DNA of 64,000 nucleotides from Erythroxylum novogranatense (Eukaryota > Streptophyta > Magnoliopsida > Malpighiales > Erythroxylaceae): the NCBI GenBank assembly GCA_029891385.1, contig CM057225.1, positions 17,226,620 through 17,290,619 of the forward strand. Direction: 5' to 3'. A program made the translations under genes and the position numbers. Shown one piece after another: positions 34,451 to 47,522 of the stretch. Positions within the stretch are counted from its first letter, which is position 1; every line of letters begins with the position of its first letter. The notes below the pieces were generated by a model. That model was given only the letters and a program-made list of their open reading frames with translations, did not search any database and was not told where the DNA came from.

Positions 34451-35036
34451 CTAACACCATTCTAACACATCAACTTCACATATCAACACATCACCACAAA
34501 CTCTTCAACTAATTCCTCTCAAACACAATACACACAAATCTATACACAATTGATATTCATACACAATTGATCTTTCATATCCATATATAAATCCATGTTT
34601 CATTAACATCATAAGATAAATGTTTATAAAATTAAATGGCATTCCAAGCCATATTACAACATCAGTATTCAAGTCCAAGTACAAAAGATACAAAACTCCA
34701 TCATTCTCCACATATGACTGAAATCTTATTCTTACAATAATCTAACTTAAAACACCACATGCATAACCAAACAAATCGTCTTTACTTTCTAATTTCTTCA
34801 AAATTTTACACTTTCACTTTCTATTTCTTGATTTCAACTTCCATTTCAATCCACTCATCCACTTGAACTTTCATAACCCATACAAATCTATTTGAAACCC
34901 AAAGTTATCAAATCAAACAAATCTTTTCTCATCAATTTCCTTAAGGAAAAATATCTATAACTCTATTCATATACAAAAAATCTTATCAAATTTTATTTTC
35001 ATATTTCCAATTTCCACTAAAAGATCGGGTCCAACA

Positions 35037-35806
35037 ATTCTCCCCTCTTAAAAGAATTTCACTCGAAATTCCTATCCGAATAATCACCAAGTAACTTATT
35101 CTCTCAAATAATCTCTTTAAATAATCATATTCATTCACTTCGAACTAATTTCTCATCATACATATTTCTCAACTTACTCACAATTTATCACTTCTTGTAT
35201 CAAATACCACCAATATCATATCATATCAATATGTCTTAACAGATTTACACAAGTCAATGATCCAATTCTTAATAACCTTAATATGGACCAATACCATTCA
35301 ATTTAATCCTTTTGAACTTCCATATATATATCTATATCTTTATCATTCCAAATCAACCTATTGATCTTCCATACATATATTTCTATCATTAATCTCATCT
35401 TTCTAGCATTTCTCATTTCATCTCGCAAATATTCAAAATCAAATCATCCTTCACATTAATCCTTTGACTTTCTATACATATATCTCCATCACCATCTCAT
35501 TATCCAAGTCATCAATGCCCAAAATCAATTCACAAAATTGTCGGGCCTCAATCATCATGAAATTTCACTCTCATTCATTCACGTATTCCTAAAATCAATC
35601 AAATAATCACCTTTGTTCTTCAAAGCAAACCGATCCACATCAATATCACACTCTCACTAATTCAATCATACTTCTTGTCATCAAAAGCAAACGATCACTT
35701 AGCACTCTCTTACAATCTCAATCTTATCCTTACAAACTCTTATCGATTTCTTACTCATACACATACACCCAAGTAAGATCATATTACTGGGCTCTGATAC
35801 CACAAA
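35037..35806 (-). other. Interior 1 of the composite (770 bp, non-coding)
   Basis: Polypurine tract at the left edge (minus AAGAGGGGAGAAT, 35037-35049) and PBS at the right (35787-35802). The polypurine tract is preceded on the minus strand by GGAATTTCGAGTGAAATTC, similar to the chromovirus pol 3' tail. In between it is AT-rich with no long open frame. Its size is far below that of coding gypsy interiors (5 kb or more). Confidence 0.9.
35787..35802 (-). promoter_or_regulatory. PBS of interior 1
   Basis: Minus strand TGGTATCAGAGCCCAG, four bases inside LTR B; Met-tRNA type. Confidence 0.9.
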
Positions 35807-38049
35807 TGTTGGCACCCGATCCGGAGACCGACACCCCAACCCGAAAACGGAAAACGAATACGAATACGAACCAATATGAATCGAATCAAAGCAAGGAAAC
35901 GAAACATAAGGCAAAATCAAATCAGATACGAAGCAAACTTCGGATCACAAAGCTCAACAAATCATTAACGAATCGAAGCAAATCGAATCGAAACCAATTT
36001 CGACACGTAACAAAGCGGAGCCGACATCCGTGAACAAGTATCAAAGAAAGCGTTTGCGTTGGAAACCTTAAGACTATCAGTCAAAACTAATCCAATCCGT
36101 CTACATTTTTTTTCTTTCTTTCTTTCTTTCATTTTCATTCCATCTCTTACAAGTGACTTCAATATCCTCAATCCAATAACATTCACATACAATCGCACTA
36201 TCCAACGTCCAATACCCGTTCATTCACATTTCTCCATATACAAATCATGCTTATATCTCATTGGACATACACAAGTTATATAACATATCCATGTGCAATA
36301 CCATAACTCAATAGCCTCATCCAAACCTCATAAATACAATTACGATTTATACACCATTTCATAAATCAAAGCTTTATACAAATCATAGTGGCATTTTCAA
36401 GCCTTATACATTACCCATAACCCTAAACCAAAGTACACAATACACAATAATTCCGGACTTCAAAGAACCATCTCACTTAACAATAATACAATAAAACACA
36501 TGTAAACAGAAATCTTCATTTTCTTTCACCCGATCTTCTTCTCATCACTGTGGATGGGCATGAAGGGGGTGAGCTTTTATGACCGTGGGTAACATTTATA
36601 ACGAATATATATAAGCAAAATCCTTGAAATTCTTTTTCTTTTACGTCTTGGAAAATATTTCTTTGAAATCAGTAAAGCACATTTTCAAAAAGTACTTTTC
36701 TCGTTGTAGCCAAAATCGCCATTTGCAAAACATATGATTTTAGGCTTTCACCATAAACCCATAAATTTATAAAACATGAATGCATCAACTCGGCAATTCA
36801 TAGATGCAATGGCAATTCACATATACAATGCACAACACATGGCTCGAGAGTTCGTGGAACACAACGAATAAACCGAAGTTTATCGTAAACACAACGAGTC
36901 CGATTTCTCGGGATCTCGTGGCCTCTAACGGCAGCGGGAGCAGTGCTTAAACGCCGACGTGCACGTGACTAACACAACGCTCCTCTCGCCCAAACAAAAG
37001 CACATACTCATGCTCAATCACTTTATCGAATGCTCTTTTCCAAATATACTGAAATGCCATGGAATCTTTCGAGGCATAACACAAATGTATTTTGCATTTC
37101 ATCAAACGTTTATGATGGAATCAATAATGATTTTCAAATCATTCACATAATGGTGCAACATTTACGATGCAATTGAAATCAGAAAATCTCTTTATTTAAA
37201 GAAAGCATTAGTGGCTTATAAATTTTATTATAAACAGGTACCCACCTCGAATCGATGCTAGAAACTTGTTCCTTGCTCCAATTTGTCCATTGATTCCTTC
37301 TTTCTTCCAGTTTAACTTTACCTAAAACAATTCCACACAAATTCAATATCATAATTAACTTAATCCTCACATTGAACTTAGAAACACTAATCCCTCATAT
37401 ATTCAAGCTTTCTAAATCAAAAATTTCCAAAATCCCCAAATTCTAAATTTGGGCATAAACCCTAACTAATTTCCATCCAAAATTAAACCCATAATACTTA
37501 GCAATTAACAAAATTAACTTCAAAATCCACAAACCCATTCCATTTTCCATGATTCTAAACCAAAACTTCAAGAGAATCTCAAATCTTAAAAATTGTTCTT
37601 ACCTCATTTCTCCTCCATTTTCGGATTTTCTTGGTTCAAGGGGAAGCTCTCTTCATCCTCCACCTTTTTCTCTCTTGGAATGACATTAAAATCTCTCTTC
37701 AAGTGTGATCGGCGGCTCGTCGTTCGATCCTAGAATCGATCCTTGGAAACCGGTCAAATAAAATAATTTATACCAAGGATTGCAGCATAGGATGCAACCT
37801 CGGGTCGTCTCTCAAAGGAACCTAATGAAATGGACCTAAGCTAGCCTATATGTCATTCAATGCAAGTGAAATTAGCAAGGAAAAAGGGGGTTTTGATTTT
37901 AAAAAACATTAATAAACTAAAATGTATGCAAAAAGTATTTTTGGGTTTTTGGAAATAGAAAATAAAAAGAGTAAAACAAAAGATAGAATCCTCTTGAAAA
38001 TGAATTTTGGCTATCACGGTTCAAAACTAAGTGTGAATAGTAAACCTTA

Positions 38050-38530
38050 AAGTGGCTATCTCTAAGTTCGGGGTTTGATTAATGGAATCTCGTCACTCAT
38101 GACTCCATCTCTCTAGACCCCATTGAGTGCTCTTGAGCCTCGTAACATTAGAGGACTCTTTAAGTCCGAGATCTTGATCAATGAACTCCATTGCTCGAGA
38201 TCCCGTTAAGTGCATCTTAGTCGGACAGATTAGAAATCACTAAGTTTGAATGGAAAACCTTAAAGGACTCACTTTAAGTTCAGGGTCTTGATTAATGGAC
38301 TCTGTCACTCGACTCCATTAATCAAAAACACCTAAAACCTTAAAGGAACACGAAAGTCCAAGGTTTTAATCAATGAACTCCATTGCTTAAAACCTTGTTA
38401 AAAACATCTTAGTGTGGGCGTGGACTAGAAATCACTAAGTTTCCAAAGCTCAACCTTAACAACTCGTTAAGTCCAATGAATTAATTAATCAACTCGATTA
38501 ATTAAAACTTGTTAAAAACCTTAGTGTATG
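38050..38530. repeat. Degenerate ~110-130 bp direct repeats in the solo LTR
   Basis: Four to five loosely repeated units containing a TCTTGATTAATGGACTC-like phrase, a TCCATTGCTCGAGATCC-like phrase and TAGAAATCACTAAGTTT (two copies). The copy in LTR C has the same set near 44860-45330. Confidence 0.65.
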
Positions 38531-39299
38531 CAATGGACATGTTAATGCAAGTGGTCAAATGCAATCTAGATCAACTCAATATCTAACACAACTAAGCGGA
38601 TAAAGAGAATTAACAAAATCACAAGTGAACATATATGAGACTTCATATATTTAAGCACGAAGTTCTACATAAACAAATCCATAACATATTACACTGCTCA
38701 CCGCTTAATTAAACTATAATCAGCAAAATCTAACTACAAAGCAATAAACCCCAACTCTACTGCTCACAACAATGTAGTTAAAAGCGTGACAATGTAAACT
38801 AGTAATCCAAACAACACAACAAACGCCCAAACATTTAATTGAGCTTTAATCAATAGTATCACTACAATCTATAAACCCTCGACCAAGGCATATTCATAAA
38901 TCATAGCAAACTATAGATTGCTACTCCCTTTAGTGCTCGGTGAACTCCAACCATCATTGCATCGTCAAGAGGAGAAGAATGTCTAACCACACATCACAAC
39001 TAGGAACACCGCAACTCATGGCGAACCGTAGCTGCTCACGGCGGAAGACACCGCGAAAACAACCAAAAGAAAACAACTAAAATGACTTCCGTGGAACCCC
39101 GAAGGAACTCACAGGCGGCGACGACCACCGCTCCTCTCTTTCTCTCTACGCTCGTCCTCTCTCCTCTCTTCTCTCGTCGGTCTCTCTTTGTGTTTTCTCT
39201 GCGTAAGTCGAAGCCCCTCCGATAACCTAATTCGCAATATTTAAAGGATGGGTCGGGTCGGGTCGCACGATGAGACAAAATTTCTATTTTGGGTGGGTT

Positions 39300-39490
39300 A
39301 CCCGACATTCGCCGCGCGAATAGCTGTAGTTATTGCGGCGAATGAATTTGGTCACCGTCATGCGAATAAATTAAATACCATTAATTATTGCTGACGAATG
39401 GAGGGTCCGTTCATTTCCGTGCCTAGAATTGTTCGTCGCGACGAGCGTTCTTCTGAATGCGGAGTGATTCGTCGGCATCATTGACTTTCT
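39300..39490. repeat. CpG-rich cluster in the solo LTR of LTR B
   Basis: Contains GCCGCGCGAATAG, GTTCGTCGCGACGAGCG and similar elements next to the TATA-like site. It resembles the clusters of the gypsy-type LTRs. The copy in LTR C (about 46110-46290) reads CATGACG and TTATTATGGCG at matching places. Confidence 0.6.
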
Positions 39491-40509
39491 CATCCTTTTG
39501 ACCCCTTTTTCTCCTGCAATATAAAATAATAATTTGCAGTATCAATTGTCCTTAGAAAAATTATAATGCAATCAATGTCAATTTGCACAATTTTACTAAC
39601 AAATTGCATAAAGCATAAGCTCACCGCAAGGGACTAATTTAAGCACAAAATCATGAATCAAGAGTCAAAAAGTACATTAAAAGCCATAAAAGTGTAGCCA
39701 ATTTATATGATAAACTTGAGTTCAATCAAAGTGGTAGAAAAATCGAGCCCTAGCTTTCTCCCCCTTTTTCTCCACCGAAACTTGCTCTCCCTTCTCTCTT
39801 CTCTCTTTTGTTCTTTTCTTTGTTCAAATGTCTTGCTTCTCTTGATAAAAACAATAGCTCAATTCTTTTTATAGTGTCATGTCATTTAATGAATGGGGAA
39901 TGACCCATAAGCCCTTCCATTTAAGCCTACAAACTTAACCCTTTAAGTAAACTTCTGAAATTGCCCCTCCATTGGTCTTTAAAACTGACATCTTGTCTGA
40001 TTATTTCGATAGGTAAATGAAGCCATTTGACAAAACTTTCTTCTAGAGAAATGTTCCTCTATGTCTTACAAATCCAACCCTTCAAGAATCGGATCAATCG
40101 GAGCTCTATAACCCAAGATATCTCCAAAATACTAAAGTCTGTTCTTTAGACTCGAGGCTGAACACTACACCTAACTTCCGACCTGAATTTGGAAGTCTTA
40201 GAGGCTACATTGCTGATCGGTTCCTTCATAACATTTGTAGCCCCATGTCTCTATTTTCATTTTCAAAAAGAATCAAATCGATCGGAGCTCTACCGATCGA
40301 GATATCTCTAAAACACTGAACACTATTCAAACTTTTATAACCGATCAGTTCACAAAATCTGAGCTATCTTTCTCCATTTAATTCCAAAACTGATCTATAT
40401 AGTATGAAAAGATAGAAAAATGTCTTAGGAATCCAATGCTTCAAAAATCGGCTCGATTGGAGGTCTACACAAAAAGTTATGGCCAAAAGAAAGAAGAGGG
40501 TCAAAACAC

Positions 40510-40715
40510 AAAAGGAGCGATGATGTCAAGACATACGCGAAATTGCTGCGTGATGACGCCAAGACAGACGCAAAAATTAAATGCGTGATGACGTCAGCAC
40601 AGACGCAAAAATTTGTCTATGATGACGTCAGCACAGGCCCAATAATTCGTCTGTGATGACGTCAGCACAGACGCAAAAATTCGTCTGTGATGACGTCATC
40701 ACAGAAGAAAAATGA
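40510..40715. repeat. Palindromic 34-bp repeat cluster in LTR B
   Basis: Five to six units of CACAGACG...CGTCTGTGATGACGTCAG type, better preserved than in LTR A. TGACGTCA octamers are intact in most units. Confidence 0.88.
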
Positions 40716-41855
40716 AGACTAACTTCGTCTGACCCCTTTCTCCAGAACATCCCTACTTAGAAAGATCATAACTTTCTACTCAGAACTCCAAATAAGACAC
40801 GGTTTGATTCGTTGGAAAGCTAAGAGACAGATCTAAAATTTTCTAGAAGGACTCAAAGGAAAACTCAGTCTTTAAAGGGGTCAAAAATGTACTCAAATAT
40901 GACCCATAGATAATCTCCTCAAAACTTTACATAGTACCTCAACTTGCAAACATCATAACTTTTTACGCAGAACTCCAAATAAGACAAACTTGGTGTCTAT
41001 AGAACGGTAAAGAAACTCTCTACAACTTTCATGAAGACCTTAAAAATCAGAACGACCTATAAATGGGTCAAAACTCCATGCAAACTGACTGGTCGATCAA
41101 CCCCACACTAAACAACATCAAAACTTCTAAAATCATAACTTCGTCCCGATATCGAAAAATTTCATACTTTATGGCGTTAGAAAGCTGGAAACATGAGCTA
41201 CAACTTTCATTAAGACCACTTTGGCCAAATATATCTAGATCAGTACAGATTTGCCATTGAATTTTCTAACACCATTCTAACACATCAACTTCACATATCA
41301 ACACATCACCACAAACTCTTCAACTAATTCCTCTCAAACACAATACACACAAATCTATACACAATTGATATTCATACACAATTGATCTTTCATATCCATA
41401 TATAAATCCATGTTTCATTAACATCATAAGATAAATGTTTATAAAATTAAATGGCATTCCAAGCCATATTACAACATCAGTATTCAAGTCCAAGTACAAA
41501 AGATACAAAACTCCATCATTCTCCACATATGACTGAAATCTTATTCTTACAATAATCTAACTTAAAACACCACATGCATAACCAAACAAATCGTCTTTAC
41601 TTTCTAATTTCTTCAAAATTTTACACTTTCACTTTCTATTTCTTGATTTCAACTTCCATTTCAATCCACTCATCCACTTGAACTTTCATAACCCATACAA
41701 ATCTATTTGAAACCCAAAGTTATCAAATCAAACAAATCTTTTCTCATCAATTTCCTTAAGGAAAAAATATCTATAACTCTATTCATATACAAAAAAATCT
41801 TATCAAATTTTTATTTTCATATTTCCAATTTCCACTAAAAGATCGGGGTCCAACA

Positions 41856-42628
41856 ATTCTCCCCCTCTTAAAAGAATTTCGCCCTCGAAATTCCTATCTG
41901 AATAATCACCAAGTAACTTATTCTCTCAAATAATCTCTTTAAATAATCATATTCATTCACTTCTGAACTAATTTCTCATCATACATATTTCTCAACTTAC
42001 TCACAATTTATCACTTCTTGTATCAAATACCACCAATATCATATCATATCAATATGTCTTAACAGATTTACACAAGTCAATGATCCAATTCTTAATAACC
42101 TTAATATGGACCAATACCATTCAATTTAATCCTTTTGAACTTCCATATATATATCTATATCTTTATCATTCCAAATCAACCTATTGATCTTCCATACATA
42201 TATTTCTATCATTAATCTCATCTTTCTAGCATTTCTCATTTCATCTCGCAAATATTCAAAATCAAATCATCCTTCACATTAATCCTTTGACTTTCTATAC
42301 ATATATCTCCATCACCATCTCATTATCCAAGTCATCAATGCCCAAAATCAATTCACAAAATTGTCGGCCTAATCATCATGAAATTTCACTCTCATTCATT
42401 CACGATTCCTAAAATCAATCAAATAATCACCTTTGTTCTTCAAAGCAAACCGATCCACATCAATATCACACTCTCACTAATTCAATCATACTTCTTGTCA
42501 TCAAAAGCAAACGATCACTTAGCACTCTCTTACAATCTCAATCTTATCCTTACAAACTCTTATCGATTTCTTACTCATACACATACGCCCAAGTAAGATC
42601 ATATTATCTTTGGGCTCGATACCACAAA
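41856..42628 (-). other. Interior 2 of the composite (773 bp, non-coding)
   Basis: Collinear with interior 1. Polypurine tract AAGAGGGGGAGAAT (41856-41869, minus), preceded by the clearest tail, GGAATTTCGAGGGCGAAATTC. The PBS at 42612-42624 reads TGGTATCGAGCCC and lacks two bases relative to interiors 1 and 3 (TGGTATCAGAGCCC). Confidence 0.9.
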
Positions 42629-44512
42629 TGTTGGCACCCGATCCGAGACCGACACCCCAACCCGAAAACGAAAACGAATACGAATACGAACCAATATGAA
42701 TCGAATCAAAGCAAGGAAACGAAACATAAGGCAAAATCAAATCGATATCTGAAGCAAACTTGGATCACAAAGCTCAACAAATCATTAACGAATCGAAGCA
42801 AATCGAATCGAAACCAATTTCGACACGTAACAAAGCGGAGCCGACATCCGTGAACAAGTATCAAAGAAAGCGTTCGTTGGAAACCTTAAGACTATCGGTC
42901 AAAACTAATCCAATCCGTCTACATTTTTTTTTTCTTTCTTTCTTTCATTTTCATTCCATCTCTTTAAGTGACTTCAATATCCTCAATCCAATAACATTCA
43001 CATACAATCGCACTATCCAACGTCCAATACCCGTTCATTCACATTTCTCCATATACAAATCATGCTTATATCTCAGTTGGACATACACAAGTTATATAAC
43101 ATATCCATGTGCAATACCATAACTCAATAGCCTCATCCAAACCTCATAAATACAATTACGATTTATACACCATTTCATAAATCAAAGCTTTATACAAATC
43201 ATAGTGGCATTTTCAAGCCTTATACATTACCCATAACCCTAAACCAAAGTACACAATACACAATAATTCCAGACTTCTCAGCAACCATCTCACTTAACAA
43301 TAATACAATAAAACACATGTAAACAGAAATCTTCATTTTCTTTCACCCGATCTTCTTCTCATCACTGTGGATGGGCATGAAGGGGTGAGCTTCTGACCGT
43401 GGGTAACAGTTTATAACGAATATATATAAGCAAAATCCTTGAAATTCTTTTTCTTTTCTGGTCTTGGAAAATATTTCTTTGAAACCGTAAAGCACATTTT
43501 CAAAAAGTACTTTTCTCGTTGTAGCCAAAATCGCCATTTGCAAAACATATGATTTTTAGGCTTTCACCATAAACCCATAAATTTATAAAACATGAATGCA
43601 TCAACTCGGCAATTCATAGATGCAATGGCAATTCACATATACAATGCACAACACATGGCTCGAGAGTTAGTGGAACACAACGAATAAACCGAAGTTTATA
43701 AACACAACGAGTCCGATTTCTCGGGATCTCGTGGCCTCTAACGGGCAAAGGGAGCGGGCTTAAACGCCGGCGCACGTGACTAACACAACGTTCCTCTCTC
43801 GCCCAAACAAAAGCACATACTCATGCTCAATCACTTTATCGAATGCTCTTTTCCAAATATAATAAATGCCATGGAATCTTTCGAGGCATAACACAAATGT
43901 ATTTTGCATTTCATCAAACGTTTATGTATGGAATCAATAATGATTTTTCAAATCATTCACATAATGGTGCAACATTTACGATGCAATTGAAATCAGAAAA
44001 TCTCTTTATTTAAAGAAAGCATTAGTGGCTTATAAATTTTATTATAAACAGGTACCCACCTCGAATCGATGCTAGAAACTTGTTCCTTGCTCCAATTTGT
44101 CCATTGATTCCTTCTTTCTTCCAATTTAACTTTACCTAAAACAATTCCACACAAATTCAATATCATAATTAACTTAATCCTCACATTGAACTTAGAAACA
44201 CTAATCCCTCATATATTCAAGCTTTCTAAATCAAAAATTTCCAAAATCCCCAAATTCTAAATTTGGGCATAAACCCTAACTAATTTCCATCCAAAATTAA
44301 ACCCATAATACTTAGCAATTAACAAAATTAACTTCAAAATCCACAAACCCATTCCATTTTCCATGATTCTAAACCAAAACTTCAAGAGAATCTCAAATCT
44401 TAAAATTGCTCTTACCTCATTTCTCCTCCATTTTGGATTTTCTTGGTTCAAGGAAGCTCTTCATCCTCCACCTTTTCTCTCTTGGAATGACATTAAAATC
44501 TCTCTTCAAGTG

Positions 44513-46543
44513 TGATCGGCGGCTCGTCGTTCGATCCTAGAATCGATCCTTGAAACCGTCAAATAAAATAATTTATACCAAGGATTGCAGCATAGGATGC
44601 AACCTCGGGTCGTCTCTCAAAGGAACCTAATGAAATGGACCTAAGCTAGCCTATATGTCATTCAATGCAAGTGAAATTAGCAAGGAAAAAGGGGGTTTTG
44701 ATTTTAAAAACATTAATAAACTAAAATGTATGCAAAAAGTATTTTTGGGTTTTTGGAAATAGAAAATAAAAAGAGTAAAACAAAAGATAGAATCCTCTTG
44801 AAAATGAATTTTGGCTATCACAGTTCAAAACTAAGTGTGAATAGTAAACCTTAAAAGGCTATCTCTAAGTTCGTGGTTTCGATTAATGGAATCCTGTCAC
44901 TCGCGACTCCATCTCTCTAGACCCCATTGAGTGCTCTTGAGCCTCAGAACATTAGAGGACTCTTTAAGTCCGAGATCTTGATCAATGAACTCCATTGCTC
45001 GAGATCCCGTTAAGTGCATCTTAGTCGGACAGGATTAGAAATCACTAAGTTTGAATGGAAAACCTTAAAGGACTCACTTTAAGTCCAGGGTCTTGATTAA
45101 TGGACTCCTGTCACTCTCGACTCCATTAATCAAAAACACCTAAAACCTTAAAGGAACTGAAGTCCAAGGTTTTAATCAATGAACTCCATTGCTTAAAACC
45201 TTGTTAAAAACATCTTAGTGTGGCGTGGACTAGAAATCACTAAGTTTCCAAAGCTCAACCTTAACAACTCGTTAAGTCCAATGAATTAATTAATCAACTC
45301 GATTAATTAAAACTTGTTAAAACCTTAGTGTATGCAATGGACATGTTAATGCAAGTGGTCAAATGCAATCTAGCATCAACTCAATATCTAACACAACTAG
45401 GCGATAAAAGAGAATTAACAAAATCACAAGTGAACATATATGAGACTTCATATATTTAAGCACTAAGTTCTACATAAACAAATCCATAACATATTACATT
45501 TGTTCACCGCTTAATTAAACTATAATCAAGCAAAATCTAACTACAAAGCAATAAACCCCAACCCTACTGCTCACAACAATGTAGTTAAAAGCGTGACAAT
45601 GTAAACTAGTAATCCAAACAACACAACAAACGTCCAAACATTTAATTGAGCTTTAATCAATAGTATCACTACAATCTATAAACCCTCGACCAAGGCATAT
45701 TCATAAATCATAGCAAACTATAGATTGCTTACTCCCTTTAGTGCTCGGTGAACTCCAACCATCTTTGCATCACAAGAGGAGAAGAATGTCTAACCACACA
45801 TCACAACTAGGAACACCGCAACTCATGGCGAACCGTAGCTGCTCACGGCGGAAGACACTGCGAAAACAACCAAAAGAAAACAACTAAAATGACTTCCTGT
45901 GGAACCCCGGTGGAACTGGCGGCGACGACCACCGCCTCCTCTCTTTCTCTCTACGCTCGTCCCTCTCTCCTCTCTTCTCTCGTCGGTCTCTCTCTGTGTT
46001 TTTCTGTGCGAAGTCGAAGCCCCTCCGATAACCTAATTCGCAATATTTAAAGGATGGGTCGTGGTAAGGGTCGCATGATGAGACAAAATTTCTATTTTGG
46101 TCGGGTTACCCGACATTCATTATTATGGCGAATAGCATGTAGTTCGCTCATGGCGAATGAATTTGGTCACTCGTCGCGGTGAATAAATTAAATACCATTA
46201 ATTGGCTGCGACGAATGGAGGGTCCGTTAGCCCATTGTCTAGAATTGTTCGTCATGACGGCGTTCTTACGAATGCGAGTGATTCGCGCGGCATCATTGAC
46301 TTTCTCATCCTTTTGACCCCTTTTTCTCCTGCAATATAAAATAATAATTTGCAGTATCAATTGTCCTTAGAAAAATTATAATGCAATCAATGTCAATTTG
46401 CACAATTTTACTAACAAATTGCATAAAGCATAAGCTCACCGCAAGGGACTAATTTAAGCACAAAATCATGAATCAAGAGTCAAAAAGTACATTAAAAGCC
46501 ATAAAAGTGTAGCCAATTTATATGATAAACTTGAGTTCAATCA
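44513..46543 (-). mobile_element. Solo LTR in LTR C (2,031 bp), copy of that in LTR B
   Basis: Same ends (TGATCGGC...TTCAATCA), same site and same AAGTG duplication (44508-44512 and 46544-46548) as 37706-39728. Two independent insertions at an identical base are very unlikely, so it was copied along with LTR C. Confidence 0.92.
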
Positions 46544-47327
46544 AAGTGGTAGAAAAATCGAGCCCTAGCTTTCTCCCCCTTTTTCTCCACCGAAACTTGC
46601 TCTCCCTTCTCTCTTCTCTCTTTTGTTCTTTTCTTTGTTCAAATGTCTTGCTTCTCTTGATAAAAACAATAGCTCAATTCTTTTTATAGTGTCATGTCAT
46701 TTAATGAATGGGGAATGACCCATAAGCCCTTCCATTTAAGCCTACAAACTTAACCCTTTAAGTAAACTTCTGAAATTGCCCCTCCATTGGTCTTTAAAAC
46801 TGACATCTTGTCTGATTATTTCGATAGGTAAATGAAGCCATTTGACAAAACTTTCTTCTAGAGAAATGTTCCTCTATGTCTTACAAATCCAACCCTTCAA
46901 GAATCGGATCAATCGGAGCTCTATAACCCAAGATATCTCCAAAATACTAAAGTCTGTTCTTTAGACTCGAGGCTGAACACTACACCTAACTTCCGACCTG
47001 AATTTGGAAGTCTTAGAGGCTACATTGCTGATCGGTTCCTTCATAACATTTGTAGCCCCATGTCTCTATTTTCATTTTCAAAAAGAATCAAATCGATCGG
47101 AGCTCTACCGATCGAGATATCTCTAAAACACTGAACACTATTCAAACTTTTATAACCGATCAGTTCACAAAAATCCGAGCTATCTTTCTCCATTTAATTC
47201 CAAAACTGATCTATATAGTATGAAAAGATAGAAAAATGTCTTAGGAATCCAATGCTTCAAAAATTGGCTCGATTGGAGGTCTACACAAAAAGTTATGGCC
47301 AAAAGAAAGAAGAGGGGTCAAAAACAC

Positions 47328-47522
47328 AAAAGCAGACGATGATGTCAAGATATATGAAATTAAATGCGTGATGACGCCAAGACAGACGTTAAAAATTGTC
47401 TGTGATGACGTCAGCACAGACGCAAAATTTGTCTATGATGGCGTCAGCACAGGCCCAATAATTGTCTGTGATGACGTCAAGACAGACATAAAAATTAAAT
47501 CTGTGATGACGTCATCACGTAA
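47328..47522. repeat. Palindromic 34-bp repeat cluster in LTR C
   Basis: Same array as in LTRs A, B and D, with about five units. Several CAGACGCAAAAATTCGTCTG cores are rewritten, for example as AGACGTTAAAAATTGTCTG. Confidence 0.85.

Larger units (their letters stand above)
28167..35036 (-). repeat. LTR A of the composite (4,052 bp plus nested solo LTR)
   Basis: Plus strand begins TGTTGGGACCCGATCC and ends GATCGGGTCCAACA; the ends carry the short inverted repeat TGTTGG/CCAACA. It functions as the outer 3' LTR. Interrupted by the solo LTR 30540-33352. TATA box CTATAAAAAGG on the minus strand at 30191-30201. The palindrome cluster is at 33656-33895 and three ~180-bp units span 33945-34450. It lacks the 2.0-kb insertion present in B and C. 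Confidence 0.93.
37706..39728 (-). mobile_element. Solo LTR in LTR B (2,023 bp)
   Basis: Plus strand starts TGATCGGCGGCTCG and ends GAGTTCAATCA (terminal TGAT...ATCA), with duplication AAGTG at 37701-37705 and 39729-39733. LTRs A (near 30055) and D (near 58929) show the unoccupied site TCTTCAAGTG followed by RTAGAAAAATC. On the minus strand it has a TATA-like TTTAAATATTG near 39240 and a purine-rich leader, so minus is its probable sense. No PBS or coding part, hence a solo LTR, of a family different from the others here; exact lineage unknown. Confidence 0.9.
35807..41855 (-). repeat. LTR B of the composite (4,021 bp plus 2.0-kb solo LTR)
   Basis: Begins TGTTGGCACCCGATCC and ends ATCGGGGTCCAACA. 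Contains the solo LTR 37706-39728. Variants shared only with LTR C include CTTCTCTTGATAAAAACAAT (39837) and CTAAAGTCTGTTCTTTAG (40132), whereas A and D read CTTCC...CAACAG there. The empty site for the LTR A insertion is at 40200-40219; the palindrome cluster is at 40510-40715. Confidence 0.93.

Noticed and set aside
35699..36283. Recurring 60-90 codon frames repeated at 28122-28662, 35699-36283, 42519-43122 and 49332-49645
   Set aside because: They recur only because the LTRs are copies. They lack domains, span LTR ends and PBS, and are interrupted in some copies.
39036..39308. 90-codon Arg-rich frame in the solo LTR
   Set aside because: It overlaps the TATA-like region and purine-rich leader on that strand; its copy in LTR C does not keep an equivalent frame.
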